From the NCBI RefSeq assembly GCF_001638985.1, contig NW_017265135.1, forward strand, positions 2,223,223 to 2,287,222: a DNA stretch of 64,000 nt, written 5' to 3'. Below are positions 38,086 through 49,200 of this stretch, piece after piece. Position numbers and translations under genes: made by a program. The DNA comes from Phycomyces blakesleeanus NRRL 1555(-) (taxonomy: Eukaryota > Mucoromycota > Mucoromycetes > Mucorales > Phycomycetaceae). The notes beneath the pieces were generated by a model. The model had not been told where the DNA came from. It made no database searches and saw only the letters and a program-made list of their open reading frames with translations. Positions within the stretch are counted from its first letter, which is position 1. Each line of letters starts with the position of its first letter.

Positions 38086-40252
38086 CTATGAATTCTTGGT
38101 TTTTTGTATGAATCTGACCTTGTAATCTTCAGGAGCAAATACAACTCCTTTTTCTAAACCTGAATCCAAGTTTACATATTCTGGTTGTCCTTTTGAATCA
38201 ATGGCTGGCTCAATAGTGCAGGCGGCAAGAATATTAACCGCTGTGTCAAATATCTCAACCTCGGCCTACATTAATATAAGCATTATTATTCAAGTAATTA
38301 AGTTTTAATATTTGAGAGAGAAAGCTTACAAAGTGGATGCCTGGGCAGACCCGCCTACGTTTAATATAAATAATCAATACAATCGATTTTATTTTTGTCA
38401 GTACGCAATGTATTTCTTTTTTTTTCTGCTCGAGAACTTTACCTTCCCCACCCGAACGAATAATTATCACGCTCTTCAATACTTCCATTGTTTGAAGCAC
38501 TCCATGTTCTTGAATCACCTAAAAATCGTTCTGGCTTGAATTTTTCTGGTTCGTCATAAACATCGGGGTTCATGTGCATTGCATGCATACTACTGATTAG
38601 GACAGTATCAGCAGGAATAAAGTATCCACATGCTTCCACTGGAGGGAAAGGAAGGAGGTAGTGGAAGAAGAGGAGGAGAAGGATTGTATAAAGTTTAGTC
38701 AGTATAAAAAGAACGCCGACCAGGTAAACTACTCACCATCAGTGGATGTGTAGTGGGGGATTCCAAAAGTAGTTGGGCTCCTAAAGCGCAAATTTTCTCG
38801 AAGAGTTGCAACTGTGTAAGGCAACTCATCTCGGTCTGAATATAAGGGTGTTCTGTTATTTTTGGATATGAAGGTATCTATCTCTTCTCCCATTTTCTTT
38901 TGAACATCGGGATACCGAGACAAGATCGCTAAAAGCCAATGCAATGATACCGAAGTTGTATCTCCACCTGCAGACATAAGGTCACCTAATTATAATTGTG
39001 TTATTCTTATAAGATTTAACGTGCGGCTACGAGGCATATATATATAGCTGTTTTTGACCTACTTATCATAACAAGTATGTCTGTATCATCCAGTCCAGAC
39101 TCTTCTTTGAGGGAATATGCATGTTTGACCAAACTATTGCAGTCTGCAGCTATCGCTTCGTCGATTAAATTTTTGTAGTATGTGTCTCTCCAAAGTGTGA
39201 CTTCTTCCACTACTTTCATAGGGTGCATAAAAGTACTGATCCAAGCAAAGATTGGAAAGAAAGAACCAATATCGGCTTCCGGTCGAATGTAAGTAACACC
39301 CTTATCTGTCATCTCAAGAGTCTGGGTAATAATATTATTTTTGAAAGGATCGATGCTTTCTCCAAAAATAGCTTTGAACATTGTGCCATAAGTTGCTCTT
39401 CTGATATGCTCTTTTGGTGCCACAGATCCTTCTGTATTTGTTATTTCAATTAACGCTCGAAGGGTTTTTTTTGCGACATTTTCAATAGATCCCTCAAATT
39501 GCTCGGTATATTTTGGGGATAATATTGTAAGAGCTAAAGAGAAATTAGAATACAAAATATAGATACGCGTTGCTTAAGCTATTGCTCTTCTTACCCATAC
39601 TACGCGTAGTTTTCCATTTTTTGCTAGTTTGATTGAAAACGATCCCCCTAAAGAAGTTGGATAAGCATATTATTATTCTTTAATATCCATATATACACTC
39701 ACCTTCCTCCTTTTCCATAAATATCTTGTGCGAAGCGATGCTTCTGTCTCTCTGATGTCTTGATTCCGTTTCGAACAAATATTTGATGAGCAATGTTTGG
39801 ATCACTTATAAAAACCCATCGTTGGATTCCCATATGAAGGCATATCAGAGGACCTGTATTAAAGGAAAAAAGGGAGTCAATAGAAGCCTTTAACTAAAAC
39901 ACGGATCCACCTCTTACCTAGTTTTTCATGCCAGTTTTTTATTGTGATTGCCGGCAGACTTCCCAGAGACGCAGCATGTCCTTTTTATTTTTAAATTTTG
40001 TATATGACCATATATATATACGCGCGTAAATATGTGTTATATTAATACGCTATAAAAGTATATTTTACCGATATATGGATATCCTTCCGAAGGAACAGGT
40101 ACCTCTCTAAGTCCTCCACGCAATAAGGAGTCCTTTTTTTGTTTTTGGAGTGTATTATTGTATAGACTAAAGACAAAAGAAGCCGCGATTCCTAATCCTA
40201 TAGCCCCGGCTGTAAGCAGAGTCTTGTCGTCTAAAGTGTTCATTACAAACAT
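38086..40252 (-). CDS. Cytochrome P450 monooxygenase, tandem copy A
   Basis: Membrane-anchored haem monooxygenase. Starts at ATG 40252 (a second in-frame ATG is at 40243), followed by an N-terminal anchor (LLTAGAIGLGIAASFVFSLY) and a VPVPSEGYPYIG proline-rich segment. The I-helix reads SAGGDTTSVSLHWLLA (AGGDTT), and the K-helix has ETLR-like LRENLRFRSP. The PERF block is PEKFKPERFLGDS. The haem loop FGWGRRVCPG matches FxxGxRxCxG. The loop is split: FGWG and part of Arg end one exon, and RRVCPGIHF lies on a 25-nt micro-exon (38330-38354). The last exon runs to a TAG at 38088-38086. Substrate unknown; the family number cannot be assigned by eye. It lies head-to-tail with a paralogue and may act in secondary or lipid metabolism. 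Confidence 0.92.
38330..38354 (-). other. 25-nt micro-exon with haem-ligand Cys, P450 copy A
   Basis: Flanked by an acceptor TAG and donor GTAAGC on the minus strand. Its 25 bases complete one Arg codon and encode RVCPGIHF, including the axial Cys. The frame is kept on both sides (donor phase 2 upstream, phase 0 downstream). Confidence 0.8.
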
Positions 40253-41361
40253 TTTTGATTGTTGTTATTGTTGCTATTCTTGTTATTGTTTTCAATTTAG
40301 CAAAGAGCTGCCAGAAGAAAGAAAGGCAAAATAAATGATGCTTTATATACTAAATGTGTGTGTGTGTGTGGGAGTTAAACCTTATATTTGTTCTTGTTTA
40401 AAGCTAGTTTTATTTTATTCCCCTATCATTATACTGAGTATGATCAATCAAGTCCATCTAAGACATCAGAACTATTTAAGATTTTACAGATAGAGTAAGT
40501 AGAAAACTCGATCTCTCTGTAGCCTCAAATATAAAGGAGTGTTCTGGCAAATATATTGCTTACAGACTTTATTCATTATACTATAGAATTCACATTAACT
40601 TTTCCTTAGAAACAGGAAATATATTAAAATCAGGGTTCTTTTCCCCAAAACATATAAGGTTCAACAGCCGGGGATAATAAATTCAGCTTTATGTAGATAC
40701 AGTATTCATTACTAATCAGGGGGAAGTCAACCTTAAAAGTTCATGAAAAAAAAAACTCAAAACTAAGCTTGATATCAAAACAGACTTTATATAAGTGTAG
40801 TATTTTGTTATATCGTAAAGTGTATTAAATGAGGAAGTGACTATTATGGTGTCATAAAGAGAAATCCATGCCATTTCAAAGATAATTCTATTAGTAATTC
40901 AATTGGTTATTCAATAATAATGGACAAGATCAAGTCAATTGGTGATGGTTGAATCATACTTTGCATGCTAAGCAATTTTAGTATATATATATGTGTGTGT
41001 GCATATTTTTCGTAAAATAAAACTCGCCCAAAGACTTGGGCTATATTCTTGAACTTTTACGATTACTAATTCCTGTAAATTGAATAATAGAAAATAAATA
41101 AAAGCTATATGGATTAGAGGATTTTTGTAAGAGATAGAAGGCCTTGAAGACTTTGAATATACATAAGTTCATGGAGCTTTCGTTAACAATTTCAAAGAGG
41201 TTTTATTTGTTTATTTGTTTATTTATTTATATTTTACTACATGGCACATATTAAGTCCAGTTAATATTTTCACGACAAAATACTTCTAGTATGTGAAAAG
41301 TTATATTAAGCTGTCGCCAACGGACCATTGTATTTATTTTATGTGATATTAAGGAGGATGC
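40253..41361. other. 1.1-kb spacer between tandem P450 genes
   Basis: Contains the promoter of copy A and the 3' flank of copy B. A GT run is near 40357-40370. No gene was recognised. Confidence 0.5.
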
Positions 41362-43508
41362 TTATACAGCTCTTTTAACAATCTTTACTGAAAATTCATT
41401 AGGACCATAGAGAGTTCCCAGGCTCAGAATATCATTCAAATCAGCATAGCTTGGCTTTCCATCTGTGCCAAGCGTTGGCTCGATTGTATAATGCGCAAAT
41501 GTGCGTACACAAATATTGAACACATTCATTTCAGCCTATGTTTGTGTGAATGCATGTTCATATGTTAGTTTCAAACTTATAAACATAAACAAGCAAACAA
41601 ATAAAGATCAACTCAATGCAATACATACCAAATTAACACCAGGGCAGGAGCGCCTTTAAAGAAGAAGAAAAAAAGGGGGGAAATAAGTATCATTCGATTG
41701 AAGTTTAATAAATAAAGTACTTACTTTCCCCATCCAAAAGCAAAAACATTGCGGCTTTGGATGTCACCTTGAGTTGACTCTGACCAAGTACTCGTGTCTC
41801 CAAGAAATCTTTCCGGGTTGAATTCCTTTGGATCATCAAATACATCTTGATTCATGTTCAGTGCAGGCATACTACTAATAAGTACTGTCCCTTTGGGGAT
41901 GTAGTATCCGAGAAGCTCAACTATACTAATTCAGTTAATTTTGGAAAAAAAGTGTTACAAAGTTCACGTACCATCCTCAGCAGCAAGATGTGGAAGTCCA
42001 AGACATGTAACACTTCTATAGCGAAGATTCTCCCTCAATACAGCGATCACATAAGGAAGCTCTTTTCTATCAGAGAATGTAGGTATACGTCCATTTTTGG
42101 CAATAAACTTATCAATCTCTTCACCCATTTTCTTTTGAATATCTGGGTATCGAGGCAAGATTGCAAAAAGCCAGGACGCAGATGCAGCAGTTGTGTCCCC
42201 ACCAGCTCCAATCAATTCATCTATTTTTAATTTTTGAGTCAATCAATCTTTCTTTATCTCACTTAATAAGAAAGTCAAGAGGATAAAAGATAGAGCGAGA
42301 AACAAAAGTACATACCCATAATAATAATCAAATCCATTTCATCAAGATTATACTTCTCCTTGAGTAGGTTAGCCTGCTTGGCCAAACAATCGGTCTCACC
42401 AGCTATGGCCTCGCTGATTAACTCTCCATAGACCTTGTCTCTTGTATCAACTACAGACTTGATCTCTTTATTTTTACGAGTGACTGTGTTGACCCAAGAG
42501 GAATACCGCAGGAATGACCCAATGTCACCAGAAGGCCCGGCAAGTCTCAGCTCATTCTCTGCCATACATATTATGCTGTCTAGAAGAGAGTCCTCAATTG
42601 ACCCAGGAGTCTTTCCAAAAAGCAAACTGATCATGATTCCAAAGATAGCCTTCTGAATGTATTTGACAGGCGAAACTGATCCATCCTTCTCTGAAACTTC
42701 TTTAAGGCGGTTTATCGTATTATCTGTCACAGCTTCAATTATATTGACAAAGTTTTTAATGTTTTCTGTTGACAATATAGTGTCGGCTTCGTTTTGAAGT
42801 AAAGTAAGTAACTGAACACAAATATATATTTCATAAGACGATGTCAAATCTTACCAACTGTTCGACAGTTTTTCCATTCTTGATTAGGAGGTATGAAAAC
42901 TATGCCCCTAAACGTATTGAATAAGAATCTTATTGTACCTTAAACTATCCTTACTTTCCACCTTTGCTGTACACATCATATGTAAAGGCGTGTCTCATTC
43001 TATCAGACGATTTTACTTCATTCTTTACGAACAGTTCGTGCGCAATGTAGGGATCACTGATAAGAACCCATGGCTGAATACCCATGTCAATATGAACAAC
43101 TGGACCTAGAATAAAGGTCTTGATGTTAATAAATAGCCATACCACAAATCCTGAATTATATAATTACCAAGCTCTTGATGCCATTTTTCGAGCTGGAGAA
43201 AGGGTTTTTTCCCCAATGATAACATATGCCCTGTTTATTTTTTATGATATATGTATATGACAAGTTAGTATAAACAAACACAAACATATCATATTCCTTT
43301 ATTTATTACCAAAATACGGGTAGCTATCTTTAGGAGTAGGTATCTCCATATAACCTTTGCGATGCCAGACGGCTACATTCTTTTTCCTCAGAGACACGAG
43401 TGAATGTATGCTGTAAGCAAGTATGACTGTCACGGCTGCTGCAACAACCCCACTTGCTTGAGTGGGGTAATTTTCCTCAAAAAATAGCTTCAACCATTCA
43501 CGATCCAT
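41362..43508 (-). CDS. Cytochrome P450 monooxygenase, tandem copy B
   Basis: The first true ATG is at 43508 (MDREWLKLFFEENYP). The open frame extends a few codons further upstream, but from a TTG. The anchor is VVAAAVTVILAYSIHSLVSL, followed by IPTPKDSYPYFGN. The I-helix is GAGGDTTAASASWLFAILPR, the K-helix region LRENLRYRSV, the PERF block PKEFNPERFLGD, and the haem loop FAFGWG followed by RSCPGVNL. The exon pattern mirrors copy A, including a 25-nt micro-exon at 41629-41653. Stop TAA is at 41364-41362. It differs from copy A in the B-C and F-G regions and so may have another substrate. The duplication looks old, since identity is moderate throughout. Confidence 0.92.
41629..41653 (-). other. 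25-nt micro-exon with haem-ligand Cys, P450 copy B
   Basis: Exactly the same length and phase as in copy A, with donor GTATGT and acceptor AG. It encodes RSCPGVNL after completing the preceding Arg codon. Confidence 0.8.
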
Positions 43509-44760
43509 ACTTTCTGGCTCAAATGACTTCAAGAAAATAAATAAATAAATAAAGAAAGAAGATGAAGTACTATTACTTGAATTTTGTGGTTATTTAAATA
43601 TTCAAGTGAGATTTATTTTAAGTGTCAAGGATATTTAATATCCCAGCTATTAGAAACCGGTATGCTATAAAAGTTAGGTATGTTAAGGCTCTACTTTGAG
43701 CACATGTCCGTACATTTAGGTTGTGGCTGTAACGTATGTACCATCCGTGAAATAGATGCTGTAAGAAAAAGGTTGGTCGTTTTAAAGCTACAATTCGTAA
43801 AATTAAAAGCAACTGTACCACTTCTCCAAAATAGAATTGAATTACCTTCCATAAAAATACGTTTTCCCGAGCATAAAAGAGACAAAACTATAAACTTGAC
43901 TTGGTGTCCAAATGGAATAATATATGTACACATACAAAATATTATATCATACCAATAATATACTAAGTTCCTCATTTATTCGTAGTGTATATAGTACAGT
44001 TTGAGAATTAAAGATAGGTAAGTTCACGTAGTTAGCTACTCTACAGACAGGCACAATAAATTACAGAAATGTCAAGAAGGGTTTTCTTTAAACGTAAAAG
44101 AGGTGGGACGAGTACCTGTAAGTATAACAACCAATCAAAAGGTACAATGATATGTCTATGGGAATATAATTAAGATACCTTGAAGCTTGGATATGTTTAT
44201 GCTGTGTTTCCGCACTTCATAAAATAATAATAATAACAATTCTTACTATCAATAGCCTAAATGATATATTTTAGGATATATGAGCCAGACATAGAGCTTG
44301 TATACAAATTTTATTGGATCACTGGATAAAAGTAATACAATTTATGGTGTACACAATGCCGCCGCACCCGTACAGCAATGCAGAGTGTGTAACTGTCTCT
44401 AAAAATGGCCCGGCTAGGTTTATATGTATAGTATATGTGTAACCAAAACTAACATTTGAGTATGAGATGTCAGCTATTTTCATCTTATACGATGTCAATA
44501 CCTGCTCAAATATAAGAGTGTATGAGCACAACACACAAGTGGCTAGACCCGTTCATAAAAGTTACATAATTATCTATAAGTTGCTTATGCTTGTCTAAAT
44601 ATATTCTACACTTAAGCTATATTTTAAGAGATCCTGAGTAAGAACAATCTAGAATGTTGTGTCTCTGTACACTTTGTTCGAATTTTTTTCTGTTGTTCAT
44701 ATTATTATTTTTTGTATGAGACAAGAATTTGTTAAATTGTCCAAAAACAGGTCTTACTTT
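43509..44760. other. Intergenic; no supported gene
   Basis: A 92-codon open frame at 43680-43958 (+) has uneven composition and no recognisable motif; I do not call it a gene. The rest is AT-rich. It abuts the L1-type relic to the right. Confidence 0.4.
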
Positions 44761-45992
44761 CTATAAAGGAGAGGTAGGTATCTGGGGAAAATACTGATGA
44801 GCACACACATGTGTGGGAGTTGAGTAGTAAAATAATAAGTACAGAGAGTAGGGAAGTAAAATGAAAAGAAGAGTGAAAGAGAAAACGACAGAGGAAGATA
44901 GTACGACCATAAGAGAGAACGGGATATAGTATATAAGCTGGAATGACTGGAAGAAGAAATTTAGTGATTTGCTCACAAAAACAACTACATTAGCAAGAGT
45001 AAAAGGCATATTGTCCAACATTGTTCTCCAGTATGTTTTTCAGAAAGCGGCAAGAGCAATATCCAAAACATTATATGGACTCATTATTGGGAAGTAGAGG
45101 GGATAGAGGTAGATATAGAGGGTACAAAAGGCGCGTCGGATTTTAGAATACTGTGATATTCACCTGGGTAATATCAATATCCAGACGTCCCAAATAAGAA
45201 GGGATGAGGTAAGGAATTGCTCGGTAGTGTTATTAAGGTTTTTACATAGATGATGCCCAGGAAATACAAAAAGAAACTTGGAACAAGGACATGAAGGATG
45301 GAAGCGGAGGAAAGGGAGTTACGCAAAAGACGATAACCAATGTTACGGGCGGTAATAAATTGGGTCATATACCGAAAGGAATCCCATTGGGAAGGTGGTA
45401 GATGTGATAGATAATAACAAGTGAGTAGATCTGGAAGTGGAGTTAAAATTCGAAAGAAGTGTATTGAGAATCTGAGCTGTCTTATTAAAGAAGAGAAAGG
45501 TTATCGAACTTGGCATAATATCAAACGCTCCATGTGAGCTTTCATGAGAAGCATTATGATGAAAAATGTGAAAGACGTAGAGGAACAGAAAAGGAACTTA
45601 TGATATCAATGTGTGTGTGTGTTTGTGTTAACAATGGGTAAGAAATTGTCGATGATGCTTAGATATGGTGGTCGGTAAGCTGGTTGGCGATGGAAAAAGC
45701 AATGAAGTAAATGATTGTAGTAGAAGACACTGTATACAATTAGTAAATGAAATCGATAATTAGGATAAAGAGTATTATGTAACTTATGGTTATATAAAAC
45801 ATTAAGCGGAAGAGAAATATATGCAGCAAAGGAAAGATGATGAGGTATATTTAACAAAGGTAGCTTAATATCAAAAGAGCAAAATAAAGAGAGCACAGAA
45901 GGGAAAGACAATGCCTTTTCGACTTGTACAAAAACAAGAATAATAAAAGTGAGACCAAGTCTACGGAAAGGTGAATCTAAAAAAGATTGCAT
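44761..45992 (-). pseudogene. L1-type non-LTR retrotransposon, 3'-end relic
   Basis: Successive minus-strand frames give, from right to left, a Pro/Leu-rich stretch (45992-45606), YMTQFITARNIGYRLLRNSL followed by ILHVLVP (45368-45290), an IWDVWILILP remnant, then VLDIALAAF, KTYWRTMLDNMPFTLANVV and a stop near 44761. This order (WYRLLHN-type block, degenerate knuckle, AFWxxYWRxxxDNxPF block) matches the C-terminal end of L1-clade reverse transcriptases, as in the relic at 17642-17926. Frames are broken by stops and shifts. The 5' part, including the reverse-transcriptase core, is missing, consistent with 5' truncation on insertion. Confidence 0.5.
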
Positions 45993-45994
45993 AG

Positions 45995-46183
45995 AAATAT
46001 GGCCTCGCAGTCAATGTTTGGGAATCGAAAAGGTTGTTGGCGGAGGAAGAAGAAGAGGAAGAAGCCATCGCAATTGGAGAACATATTGTTGCCCAGGTGA
46101 ATCAAGGATACCCAGTCCCCAAGTGGATGATTTTTTACACCTCATTAAAAAAAAAGTTACGCAGCGTTAGACATTTCTATTAA
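45995..46183 (+). pseudogene. Orphan coding segment, 62 codons, possible last exon of a lost gene
   Basis: An open frame follows an acceptor-like CATAG and ends at a TAA, 105 bases before the RAD50 start. It reads KYGLAVNVWESKRLLAEEEE, then AIAIGEHIVAQVNQGY, PVPKWMIFYTSLKKKL and RSVRHFY. Composition and the clean C-terminal end look coding, but there is no initiating ATG in this frame and no exon was found upstream, where the L1-type relic lies. I do not recognise the family. It may be the tail of a gene split by the retrotransposon, or RAD50 leader sequence that is open by chance. Confidence 0.35.
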
Positions 46184-46287
46184 TTATTATTATTATTTTT
46201 TGCTATCACGAACGTGACATAAAAAAAATAAAAAAAATAATAAATAAATAAAAATATCTGACATTTCCTTACTTCTACAACTCAACA

Positions 46288-49200
46288 ATGACAAAACTCG
46301 AAGCAATAGGAATCCTGGGAATCAGATCATTCAGCCCTGATCAACCTACCTACTTAAAATTCCTGCCTGGTTGCACGATCTTTGTAGGACCTAATGGAAG
46401 TGGAAAAACCGTAAGTCCATTTTAGATTCTAATAACAGATCTAATGCACATTCATTAGACAATCATTGAAGCACTAAAATACGTCTGTACCGGAGAAATG
46501 CCACCTGGTAGTAAAAATGGTGCTTTAATTCACGATTTAAAGGTAATGAAACAATTGAAAATAATTATAATAATAATGAAAGCAATCATTATTTAATCAA
46601 TCAAGAAAATGACATTTCTAATGTTTCTCTAGTTATCCAATCGATCATCAGTTAAAGCTCAAGTCCGCTTAAAGTTTACAAACAGAAATAACATAGAGTT
46701 TGTCTGTACTCGTTCACTTGAGCTTACTCAAAGGGGATCTGGCTCATCCTTGAAAACACTTGACAGTAGTTTAAGACAAAAGAATCCGGTCACTGAGGAA
46801 GTGAGTACAATGCTATTAAACGCGCAAAAAAAAAGAAGAAGAATAAAAATAAAGTTCAAATCAAACCAAATCAAATCAAATAAACTCATACATTATACTA
46901 AGGTTGTTGTAGTTAATTCACGATCTTCAGATATTAACTATCTAATGAGTTGTCACTTGGGTTCCTCCAAGGCAATGATAGAATCTGTTATGCTTTGTCC
47001 CCAAGAGGAATCAAATTGGTAAAGCATTTACTTACATTTAATATCTTTCAAACATATATGACATATACCATATAGATCTATATATCCTTTATTTATAATA
47101 CATTATTTCTCTTTCTTTCTTTACAGGCCAATTGCAGAACCAGCCGTATTAAAGAAAAAGTTTAATGATATATTTGGAAATGCACAGTAAGTTTCAATCC
47201 AATGATTTCCAAAAAAAAAAATAGTACAATTAACGACGAACAATTATTTGGGATCTTTAGTCATATAAAGACCATCAAAAGCATAAAAGATAAAATCAAA
47301 GAGCTACAGGAAGAAAACCAAGCGAAAAAGATTGATCTGGAAGGATTTAAAGCACGGAAGATTTATGCAGAAAAGCTCAAGATGTCTCTCGCTGATCTCT
47401 TGAAGACGATACAAAGCAAACAACAAAGTCTTGCGGCGATTGATCGGAAGCTGGCGGATGCCAATGACAAACTTATGTCTTGCCGCGCAAAACATCGGTC
47501 TGTTCAAGAAGCAGAGAAAGCATATACTCAATTGATGCACAAGAAAGAGATACTGACCAAAAGTATTACTGAACTATCTCGACATCTCAAAGAGAGAAGT
47601 GAGTCTGACGAGGAATTACAAAGAATTATCAGAAATTATTCTCAAGAAGCCGAGACCAGACATCGTGCAAAGGAAGAAGCGGAAAAAGAAGTCGATGATC
47701 TCAATCGAAAACTTGTTAAAAAGAAAGAGGAGCTGTCGAGTCTAATTTTAAGCATAACTCGCCTTGAAGTTTCTGATGAAGTATGTATATATATGTATAT
47801 ATGTTCATTTGTATTTTAATATAAAGTTATCTTACAAGAATATATAATTTCTTTTGATAGGAAAATTCTGTACGCATACAAGACAGGATCAATCTTATCA
47901 AGTCGCTTGATGAAAAGTTTGAACTTGGGATTTCTACACAATTGGATTCTGATGAAGCTACAAGTAGGCTTACAAGTATGCTTAATATAAACAATGAGTC
48001 TCTTAAACGTGAAAAGGTATTTCCGTGTGTGTAACTAATATACTGCTTTATACAATAATAACATTTGTTTCTTACCAGTCCCAAGCACGGGAGAGTGAAT
48101 CCAAGCTCAGAGACACAATTCATTCCATCAAATCTGAAAAAGCTACTATCGAGAAATCTGTTAAAGATTCGGAACTGAAAAGAGTAAATATTATAATGAT
48201 TTGCACACGGATATATATATATATATATATATATATTAGCTTAACGCTTATTCGAAACTTTTGCTTAGGATCAACATAACAAGGATCTACAGAATATTCG
48301 AGATCAATTAAATGGCATACGCGTTACCCAGGAGATGATAGTAACAGCCAAGAAATCTCTTCATGAAAAGGCAGATATTCGCATAAATGATTTATTTTAT
48401 TTTTTTAAAAAAAGTAATAATTAACGTAAATATTTTTTTTTGGATTTAGGAAGAGCTTCTGAAAGACTTGCGTATCAAGGTTAATTCAGAAAACATTGAC
48501 TCTCAAATTAAGTCTTTAAAAAATACCATGTCTATGAATGAAAAAGAGGAAGCCTTATTAAAAACGAATATAGCAATAATGAGACGTGACGAAGAATTGA
48601 GATCAAACATCGCTTTTAAACGGTCTAATATGAAAGATAAACAGAAGCTTGCTGATGAAATATTCGAACAAAACGAAGAAGATATAGAGAGATATATTGG
48701 ATCTGTACCGACCCAAGAAAAACTTGAATATGAGCTATCTGCACAACTTCGGTACGTACCCAAAATATTGATATGTATTATTCCTGGTAACTTATTAATA
48801 TGCTAATTACGACACACAATGGATTAGTGAAAATCAAAAACGCCTTCAAGCGTTGATCGAAAAACAAAACAAAAATAGTCGGTCAGTTTCAGAAGTTACA
48901 ACCAAGATTGTAATGACACGAGAAAATCTGGAAAAGATGGAGGATGAAGCTAATTCTATTGAGGAATCAATTGAACGAATCTGTGCAGACAAATCACTCT
49001 CCGAAAGAATTCTAACCCTCGACAAGACTGTGATGAGTTTAGAAAGGTACTTTGAAAGCAAAAACATAGAAAAGAAGAAGTTTATTAAATCGAAAATTTA
49101 CTTATTATTATATTTACATATAATTTTTTTTTAGAAATCTTGCTGTATGCAAGTATGAAAAAACACTGTACGGAACTTTCCTCAAAGAAGCACAAGATGA

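Noticed and set aside
43680..43958. 92-codon plus-strand frame with two Cys
   Set aside because: No domain, no introns or partner exons, and uneven composition; not enough to call a gene.
47304..49067. Minus-strand frames of 73-98 codons within the RAD50 gene
   Set aside because: Antisense to coiled-coil coding exons of RAD50; Leu/Ser/Phe-rich composition is the expected complement of Glu/Lys-rich codons.
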